A model generated the notes under the pieces. That model was given only the letters and a program-made list of their open reading frames with translations, had not been told where the DNA came from and did no database searches. Both the position numbers and the translations under genes were made by a program. From Candidatus Omnitrophota bacterium (GTDB lineage: Bacteria; Hinthialibacterota; Hinthialibacteria; OLB16): DNA of 45,546 nt. Within the stretch, counting starts at the first letter, position 1, and the number at the start of each line of letters is the position of its first letter. This document shows positions 16,429 to 22,106 of this stretch, piece after piece. The DNA lies in contig JACKFH010000033.1 of NCBI GenBank assembly GCA_020632575.1, positions 1 through 45,546 on the forward strand, given 5' to 3'.

Positions 16429-18186
16429 ATGGCGAGCCGGATTGTCGGAATAGACTTAGGCACCACAAACTCATGCGGGGCTATCATTGAAAATGGTGAG
16501 GCTGTCATCATCCCGAACAGCCTTGGAGACCGAATCACTCCATCGGTGGTTTGTATCGATGAAGAAGGGGATGTCCTGGTTGGCAAGCCGGCGAAAAGAG
16601 CCGCGGCGTTGAACCCGGACCGGACCGTCTTCTCGATCAAACGGCACATGGGCACCAATTTCCGGGTGAACATCGATAGCAAACAATACACTCCTCAGGA
16701 AATCAGCGCGATGATCCTGCAGAAGATCAAGTGGGATATGGAGGAGTATTTCGGCGAGGAAATCGACCAGGCGGTGATCACCGTTCCGGCCTATTTCACC
16801 GACGCTCAACGTCAGGCGACCCGCGACGCGGGCGAAATCGCCGGTCTTAATGTCCGCAGGATCATTGACGAGCCCACAGCCGCCGCGATCGCCTATGGCA
16901 TCGACAAAGAAGAAGACCAGATTCTGATGGTTTACGACTTTGGTGGCGGCACCTTCGATATTTCGATTATCGAGGTCATCGGCGGCGTCTTCCAGGTGCT
17001 GGCCATTAAGGGCAACAACATGCTGGGCGGCGATGATTTCGATCAGAGGATCGTCGATTGGCTGGTCGGGGATTTCAAGGAAGAGCACGGGATCGATCTC
17101 TCCGAGGAGAAAGGGACCCTGTACAAATTGAAGGCCGCGGCCGAACAGGCCAAGATCGAACTTTCCCAAGCGCAAAAGACAAATATCCTTCTCGAAGCGA
17201 TCGCGATGAGCGACTCCGGTCCGCTCACTCTCGATGTCACTCTCACTCGATCCAAACTCGAAAACCTCATTGAGGACTTGGTGGAAAGCACGGTTCCCCT
17301 TTGCCGTCAGGCGATCGAGGATGCTGGTTTGACTCCCAATGACATCTCCTCGGTGATCATGGTCGGTGGTTCCACACGAATTCCAATGGTTCAAGAAGCG
17401 GTCAAGAAGGTGGTTGAGACTGGTGCCCGGAAAGATGTAAACCCAGATGAGGTGGTGGCTATGGGCGCGGCTTACCAGTCGGAACTTTTGGCCTCCTTGG
17501 ACGCCGAGCTCGAGATGTCGGCGGGCGCCAGGATGCCGGAAGACAACCCGGTGATTGTCCACCTTACGCCTTTCTCCCTCGGTGTCGGTTTGGTCGGCGA
17601 CCAATTCGGAGTCCTGATCGAGCGCAACTCGACGTACCCGACCGAAGCGAAGGATTACTTCACCACGACTCGCGACTTTCAGACAGCGATCTCCTTCCCG
17701 ATCTATGAAGGAGAGGAGCAAGTCGCCTCGACCAACACCTTTCTCGATATGCTGCGTATTGACGGTCTCCCTCCGGCGCCGCGTGGAATTCCTCGAATCG
17801 AGGTGACCTTCCGTCTCAATCATGACCGGATTCTCGAGGCGACCGCGAAGGATCTGACAACCGGTAACGAAGTCACGGTTACAGTCGTAGCCACGGATAA
17901 CCGTCTCTCCGACCAAGAGAAATCGCGAATGACTCGCGAGGCCCGCAACCGCATCACCAAGATGCTGGAGCAGAGGGTCAAGGAGACTCTCTACAACCAG
18001 GCTGAGAGCCTGATTTTCCGCGCCGAGAAGATGATTGGAGACAGCGACGATGAGACCGCGGTCGAGACTCGCGGAATCATCGACACCCTTCAAAGAGCCC
18101 TAGATGGCGGCGACGCCGATCAGATCAATGGGCAGATGGAGCGGTTGTCCGACCAAATCACCAAACTCGAGGCGGCCGAGTACTAA
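16429..18186 (+). CDS. dnaK: Hsp70/DnaK-family chaperone (paralogue with altered linker)
   Basis: The 585-residue Hsp70 has all nucleotide-binding signatures: GIDLGTTNSC (7-16), IIDEPTAAAIAYG (145-157), YDFGGGTFD (169-177) and VGGSTRIPMVQ (312-322). The substrate-binding domain follows from about 380, and the lid is short; the protein ends in LEAAEY, lacking the disordered acidic tail of housekeeping DnaK. The interdomain linker, normally VLLLDVTPLSLG, reads VIVHLTPFSLG here, so the near-invariant Asp (E. coli D393) is His378. Arg144 (E. coli R167, which contacts the J-protein HPD) is kept, while E. coli N170 is Asp147. The start is ATG 16429, with GGAGG 5 bases upstream. These differences suggest a specialised paralogue working with the upstream J-like and GrpE-like proteins. 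Confidence 0.93.
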   Translation: MASRIVGIDLGTTNSCGAIIENGEAVIIPNSLGDRITPSVVCIDEEGDVLVGKPAKRAAALNPDRTVFSIKRHMGTNFRVNIDSKQYTPQEISAMILQKIKWDMEEYFGEEIDQAVITVPAYFTDAQRQATRDAGEIAGLNVRRIIDEPTAAAIAYGIDKEEDQILMVYDFGGGTFDISIIEVIGGVFQVLAIKGNNMLGGDDFDQRIVDWLVGDFKEEHGIDLSEEKGTLYKLKAAAEQAKIELSQAQKTNILLEAIAMSDSGPLTLDVTLTRSKLENLIEDLVESTVPLCRQAIEDAGLTPNDISSVIMVGGSTRIPMVQEAVKKVVETGARKDVNPDEVVAMGAAYQSELLASLDAELEMSAGARMPEDNPVIVHLTPFSLGVGLVGDQFGVLIERNSTYPTEAKDYFTTTRDFQTAISFPIYEGEEQVASTNTFLDMLRIDGLPPAPRGIPRIEVTFRLNHDRILEATAKDLTTGNEVTVTVVATDNRLSDQEKSRMTREARNRITKMLEQRVKETLYNQAESLIFRAEKMIGDSDDETAVETRGIIDTLQRALDGGDADQINGQMERLSDQITKLEAAEY

Positions 18187-19196
18187 TGCATTTCACAAAG
18201 ACTCAAATAGCCATCGCGTTTGCGATGGCTATTTTTTTTGGTTGTGGAAACCCTTCTCCCGAATCGGAGGCTCCGAAGTCCTCCGAACCCACCGAGTCGG
18301 CGGCCTCCTCGACCGAAAAGCCCACGTTTGCCTTTGTGACGAACAACGCTTCTAATTTTTGGGCGATTGCCAAAAAGGGGTTGGACAAGGCCGAAGAGGA
18401 TTTCGATATCATTGTCGATTTCCAACAGCCTCCGACCGGGACGATCGCCGACCAACGCAGAATCATCGAGAACCTTCTCAACAAAGGGATCGATGGCATC
18501 TCGGTCAGTCCGATCGACGCCGAAAATCAGAGCGATTTTCTGAAAGAGGTGGCGGATCAGGTTCCCCTGCTCTGCCATGATAGCGATGCTCCCCAATCCG
18601 GCCGATTGGCGTATGTCGGGACCAACAATTTCAAAGCCGGAGTCGAAGCCGGGAAGTTGATCAAGGAGGTCCTGCCGGAGGGCGGGCAGATTATGCTTTT
18701 TGTGGGGCTGCTCGATGCGCAAAACGCCCAGGATCGGAAAGCGGGCATCGAGAAGGAACTGGAGGGATCCGGTATCGAGATCCTCGACACGCGCACAGAT
18801 GGGGTTGATACAGCCAAAGCACGCGCTAACGCCGAGGACGCCATGGTGTCGAATCCCGACCTCGATTGCCTGGTGGGATTGTGGTCATACAACGGCCCGG
18901 CCCTGGCCGACGCGGTGAAAGGGTCCAACAAAGTCGGCGATATCGACATCGTCTGTTTCGATGAAGACGGATCCACCCTTCAGGCAATCCAGGATGGAAT
19001 CATCCATGGAACCGTGGTCCAGCAACCCTACCAAATGGGTTACCAGTCGATGGCGCTGCTCAAAAAGATCCACGATGAAGGCGCCGAAAAAGCAGTCCCC
19101 GAAGGGGGCGTGATCGACACGGGAGTCCAGATTGTTCGCAAGGATAATGTCGAGCAGTTTTGGGCCGACCTAAAAAAACTCACCGGTGAGGACTAA
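18186..19196 (+). CDS. Sugar-type ABC transporter substrate-binding lipoprotein (RbsB-like)
   Basis: The 336-residue protein begins at ATG 18186, sharing its A with the last base of the Hsp70 stop (TAATG). A short hydrophobic signal ends in the lipobox-like IFFGC, so Cys20 is the likely lipidated residue, followed by a Ser/Glu/Pro-rich tether. The mature domain is a two-lobed periplasmic-binding fold of the ribose/xylose type: FAFVTNNASNFWAIAKKGLDKA, DGISVSPIDAEN, VPLLCHDSDAP, AYVGTNNFKAGVEAGKLI and QQPYQMGYQSMALL. The ligand is probably a sugar or sugar-like compound; it cannot be specified. The permease gene follows 12 bases later. The signal-peptide codons overlap a strong intrinsic terminator (separate entry). 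Confidence 0.92.
   Translation: MHFTKTQIAIAFAMAIFFGCGNPSPESEAPKSSEPTESAASSTEKPTFAFVTNNASNFWAIAKKGLDKAEEDFDIIVDFQQPPTGTIADQRRIIENLLNKGIDGISVSPIDAENQSDFLKEVADQVPLLCHDSDAPQSGRLAYVGTNNFKAGVEAGKLIKEVLPEGGQIMLFVGLLDAQNAQDRKAGIEKELEGSGIEILDTRTDGVDTAKARANAEDAMVSNPDLDCLVGLWSYNGPALADAVKGSNKVGDIDIVCFDEDGSTLQAIQDGIIHGTVVQQPYQMGYQSMALLKKIHDEGAEKAVPEGGVIDTGVQIVRKDNVEQFWADLKKLTGED
18205..18239 (+). terminator. Intrinsic terminator inside the signal-peptide codons of the binding protein
   Basis: AAATAGCCATCGC (18205-18217) pairs perfectly with GCGATGGCTATTT (18222-18234) around a 4-base GTTT loop; an unbroken run of eight T covers 18232-18239. This is an ideal rho-independent terminator for plus-strand transcripts leaving the Hsp70 gene, yet it encodes residues 7-18 of the downstream lipoprotein signal. 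On the minus strand it lacks a T run. Confidence 0.85.
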
Positions 19197-19208
19197 AATC
19201 TTTTCCCC

Positions 19209-20150
19209 ATGGGAAAACTGATCGGCATCGCTTGCATCCTCGCCCTTCTTTGCATCGGGTTGGCTATCCAGGAACCCAAATTCTTCCAAGAACGCAATAT
19301 CCTCAACCTCTCACGCCAGATCGGCTTCCTCGGCATCTATGCCATGGGAGCGGGAATTGTCATCATCACCGGCGGAATCGACCTGTCGGTCGGGAGTTTG
19401 ATGGGCTTGATTGGCGTCCTGCTCGCCATGTCTCTGACCGAGTGGGGGTTGGCCGTTCCGGCCGCGGTCCTATTTTGTCTCGTAGTGGCCGCCCTGCTCG
19501 GGTGGACCCACGGATTCCTTATCACCAAAGCGCGACTTCAGCCATTCGTGGTCACCCTATGCGGGTTGCTCATCTATCGCGGCGCCGCGAGATACATCGC
19601 CGAGGACAGCACCCGCGGTTTCGGCAGTGGGTTCACCACGTTCAAGAAACTCGCCAATGGACATATCGGACCGATTCCCTATTCGCTCATTCTGATGTTC
19701 GCAATTGCGCTGGGCTTGATTTTCCTCATTCACTTCTCGGTGTATGGGCGTCACCTTTTCGCGGTTGGCGGAAACGAACAGGCAGCTCGCTTTTCCGGCG
19801 TTCCAGTCAATCGGGTGAAGACCATCGCCTACATCCTCGCCGCACTGCTCACATGTGTCGCGGGCATCCTGATTGCCCTGTACACTAACGCGATTCAACC
19901 GGCGAGCCACGGACAGTTTTACGAACTCTACGCCATCGCGGCGGCGGTGCTTGGAGGCTGCTCCCTGCGAGGGGGCGAGGGAACGGTTATCGGAGTCATC
20001 CTCGGCGCGACTCTCATCCAGATTTTGTGGAACGCGGTGACTCTCCTCGGCATCGAATCGTATCTGGAATACGCAGTGATTGGCGGCGTCATTCTGATCA
20101 GCGCCATCGCGGACGAGGTATTGCGAACACGGTTTCGAAGGGTGGGTTGA
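19209..20150 (+). CDS. Sugar-type ABC transporter permease (RbsC-like)
   Basis: The 313-residue integral membrane protein has about 8-10 hydrophobic segments and the hallmarks of the ribose/xylose permease family: NILNLSRQIGFLGIYAMGAGIVIITGGIDLSVGS near the N-terminus, LITKARLQPFVVTL, YGRHLFAVGGNEQAARFSGV (the cytoplasmic loop contacting the ATPase) and GGCSLRGGEGTVIGVILGA. It forms the inner-membrane channel for the binding lipoprotein encoded just upstream, with a 12-base gap and GGTGAGG as a weak ribosome site. Normally an RbsA/XylG-type double ATPase is encoded beside these genes; none is present in the window, so the pair must use an ATPase encoded elsewhere. Confidence 0.93.
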   Translation: MGKLIGIACILALLCIGLAIQEPKFFQERNILNLSRQIGFLGIYAMGAGIVIITGGIDLSVGSLMGLIGVLLAMSLTEWGLAVPAAVLFCLVVAALLGWTHGFLITKARLQPFVVTLCGLLIYRGAARYIAEDSTRGFGSGFTTFKKLANGHIGPIPYSLILMFAIALGLIFLIHFSVYGRHLFAVGGNEQAARFSGVPVNRVKTIAYILAALLTCVAGILIALYTNAIQPASHGQFYELYAIAAAVLGGCSLRGGEGTVIGVILGATLIQILWNAVTLLGIESYLEYAVIGGVILISAIADEVLRTRFRRVG

Positions 20151-20452
20151 TGAGACGACCGCCAAATTACTATCCGATTCTAAATGGTGTCATTCCGACG
20201 TTAGGAGGAATCTGTCGGGTGAGATTCGTTTGATTTGATGTAAAAGAATGCGGGGTGGGCGAATCGACTCTCCCGCCGAACCTCCGGATGACGATCCAGT
20301 GGATCTCTCCAATCAGATTCCTCCTGACGTCGGAATGACACGAACTTGAGTTGTCGATATCCTTGCATCTTTCATTGTCGCGCCAAGGTCCGTTGAAACG
20401 ACCTCAGTTTTCGGTAAAGCTGCCTCAACCGATTGAACATTAGGAAGAATCC
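20151..20452. other. Intergenic region carrying repeat element A
   Basis: About 300 bases between the permease and the TPR gene. Half of it is a hairpin-like element (20187-20341, separate entry). The remainder must carry the promoter of the TPR gene; I see no clear -35/-10 pair. GTCCGTTGAAAC at 20388-20399 recurs at 21608-21619. Confidence 0.5.
20187..20341. repeat. Imperfect palindromic element A (MITE/REP-like)
   Basis: The outer arms are 28 bases each (20187-20214 and 20314-20341): GTGTCATTCCGACG... on the left is the reverse complement of ...CGTCGGAATGACAC on the right, with a single mismatch (T at 20201). Partial complementarity continues inwards (GG-GAGAT-C). The whole 155-base unit could fold into one long hairpin. 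No transposase is encoded in it. Its ends match those of element B at 21713-21848. Confidence 0.75.
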
Positions 20453-21514
20453 ATGAAAAAGATTTTTTTTGCCGTCGCCATTCTCTTTACGACGCGGGGT
20501 GCGTGCGCTCATCCCGATCCGCTAGAGAACATCAAGATCTACACCTATGTCCTCGAGACCTCGCCGGAGAACGCTTACGCCTACATCAATCGTGGGATTT
20601 GCTATCGCATGGTTTTCGACTATTCGAGGGCGGTCGATGATTTCAATCGGGCTGAGGAGCTCGGAATGGTCACTCCCTACCTCTGGATGAACCGTGCGAT
20701 GGCGTACATCTCGCTTCATGAATACGACAAGGCAATGGACGATCTCAACATTTTGATCGAGAAGGAGCCGGACAACCCCTCAAACTTTTTCTACCGGGGA
20801 GAACTCTTTTTCCGACTCGACGATTACGCACAGGCGATCGAGGATTACACAAAAGCGCTGGAGCTGCGGAAGGCGGCGCATCTTTATTATGTGCGAGGTG
20901 ACGCTTACAGCCGGATCGGTGAGTACGACAAGGCGCTGGCCGATTACAAACAGGCTTCCGAGATCCGTCCCTACGCAATCGCTTTCTTGTTGGCCCAGGG
21001 AAAACTGCTAGGGCAAATGGGACGGCTCGAGGAGGCGCGGGCAGTGATGGACAAGGCAACCACCAAGCAGCCGGAGCGGTACGCCATTTATATCGAACGT
21101 GCGGTGATATCGGCCTCCCAATCATTGGAGGCCAGTCGCGAGGCGGATCTCAAAACGGCGTTGAAATATCTCGACGATGAAATCTTTTTCAGGCCACAGG
21201 ATCCGAGTGTGTACGCGGACCAGGCCCGGGTCTATGAGATGATGAGTCAACCCGACAAGGCGTTGGAGAGTTTTCAGAAGGCGATCGATGTGGCCGACAC
21301 CAGCGCTTATAAATACTACCGTCTGCGCGGTGAATTCTACCGTCGCGAGGGTGAGAAAGAAAAAGCCAACGAGGACTTGGCCCTCGCCGATGAACTCGAA
21401 ACCCAACCTGTCCCCACCGCCACGCCCCTCCCCGGCCCCACTCTCTCCCTCGACCAACTCAAAGCGGAGCCGACGCCGAACCTACTGCAGGGGCAGGTGC
21501 CGGGGAGCCAGTAG
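20453..21514 (+). CDS. Secreted TPR-repeat protein
   Basis: The 353-residue protein has a short signal peptide (MKKIFFAVAILFTTRGACAH, cleavage likely after ACA) followed by about eight TPR hairpins. Clear units include AYAYINRGICYRMVFDYSRAV, LWMNRAMAYISLHEYDKAM, NFFYRGELFFRLDDYAQAIEDYTKALEL, LYYVRGDAYSRIGEYDKAL and VYADQARVYEMMSQPDKAL. The C-terminus is a Pro/Thr-rich tail (PVPTATPLPGPT). It should reside in the periplasm or on the outer membrane and act as a scaffold; nothing points to a specific partner. An AGGAAG ribosome site precedes ATG 20453. The gene is flanked by two intergenic elements sharing the same terminal sequence. Confidence 0.88.
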   Translation: MKKIFFAVAILFTTRGACAHPDPLENIKIYTYVLETSPENAYAYINRGICYRMVFDYSRAVDDFNRAEELGMVTPYLWMNRAMAYISLHEYDKAMDDLNILIEKEPDNPSNFFYRGELFFRLDDYAQAIEDYTKALELRKAAHLYYVRGDAYSRIGEYDKALADYKQASEIRPYAIAFLLAQGKLLGQMGRLEEARAVMDKATTKQPERYAIYIERAVISASQSLEASREADLKTALKYLDDEIFFRPQDPSVYADQARVYEMMSQPDKALESFQKAIDVADTSAYKYYRLRGEFYRREGEKEKANEDLALADELETQPVPTATPLPGPTLSLDQLKAEPTPNLLQGQVPGSQ

Positions 21515-22106
21515 GGATGAGCCTCACCCAGATGGGTTCATGCATCGGGTTTTTCAGGGAGCGACTGGGACCGTGACGGAATAAATTCTGTCGCTACGCA
21601 GAGAGCCGTCCGTTGAAACCGACTCTTGCTCTATTGAAGGTTGGGGCAAGCACGAAATGGGTTGCGATCCGATTGGAAAGCATGACCGCAACGCACTTAA
21701 ACGCTCCCATCGGTGTCATTTCGAGCGCGCAGCGGCGGGTCCTCTCATTAGTCAAAGGAAACGATGGTCGAGGTGCGTCATACACGCGGAGGCGGGTGTT
21801 CAGGGCCCGGGGCGCCCGTTTGGATTCCTGCCTTCGCAGGAATGACACGCATGGAAATGTGTTAGAGATTTTGAATCGGAGCCCCATATTATCAGCGACT
21901 TCCTCGATTTGGGGAAACGCCCGAAGCGATTTTGACGGGGCATCCGGGTTTTGAAGCAAAGGGTCCAAGCCAATCCACAGGATTTTGCAGGAAAAACGCA
22001 GTTGACCAAACGAGGGGTGTTCCCAATACTACTCCGATCCAAACGGGATCTTCATCAAATTGTGTTCAAAATTTCCCGCCCAATGACAGATTGCGAGGCG
22101 CCTTCT
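21515..22106. other. 592-base non-coding region with repeat element B
   Basis: There is no convincing gene here. An open frame runs from 21951 into the PHP lipoprotein gene, but the signal peptide and ribosome site place that start at 22107. The region contains element B (21713-21848), the GTCCGTTGAAAC motif (21608-21619) and a small ACCC/GGGT hairpin just after the TPR stop. The promoter of the PHP gene should lie between 21850 and 22090. Confidence 0.55.
21713..21848. repeat. Element B with same termini as element A (MITE/REP-like)
   Basis: It begins GTGTCATTTCGAGCG (21713) and ends GCAGGAATGACAC (21848). The ends are inverted, and the similarity extends a few bases outside (CCATCG.../...CGCATGG). 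Near its right end CCTGCCTTCGCAGG (21827-21840) is a tight hairpin of a kind common in dispersed bacterial repeats. The inside differs from element A. No coding potential. Confidence 0.6.

Noticed and set aside
16471..18093. 540-codon open frame on the minus strand opposite the Hsp70 gene
   Set aside because: Hsp70 on the plus strand is unambiguous; the antisense protein is rich in Asp, Arg and His without any family motif, as expected from the mirror of a G+C-rich gene.
21600..21850. Possible CRISPR repeat suggested by the GTTGAAAC ending
   Set aside because: There are only two distant copies, no regular spacing, and no cas genes; the hairpins here fit REP/MITE-type elements.
21951..22106. 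N-terminal extension of the PHP lipoprotein
   Set aside because: It would bury the lipoprotein signal peptide behind 52 residues; ATG 22107 has a ribosome site and gives a normal lipobox at Cys22.
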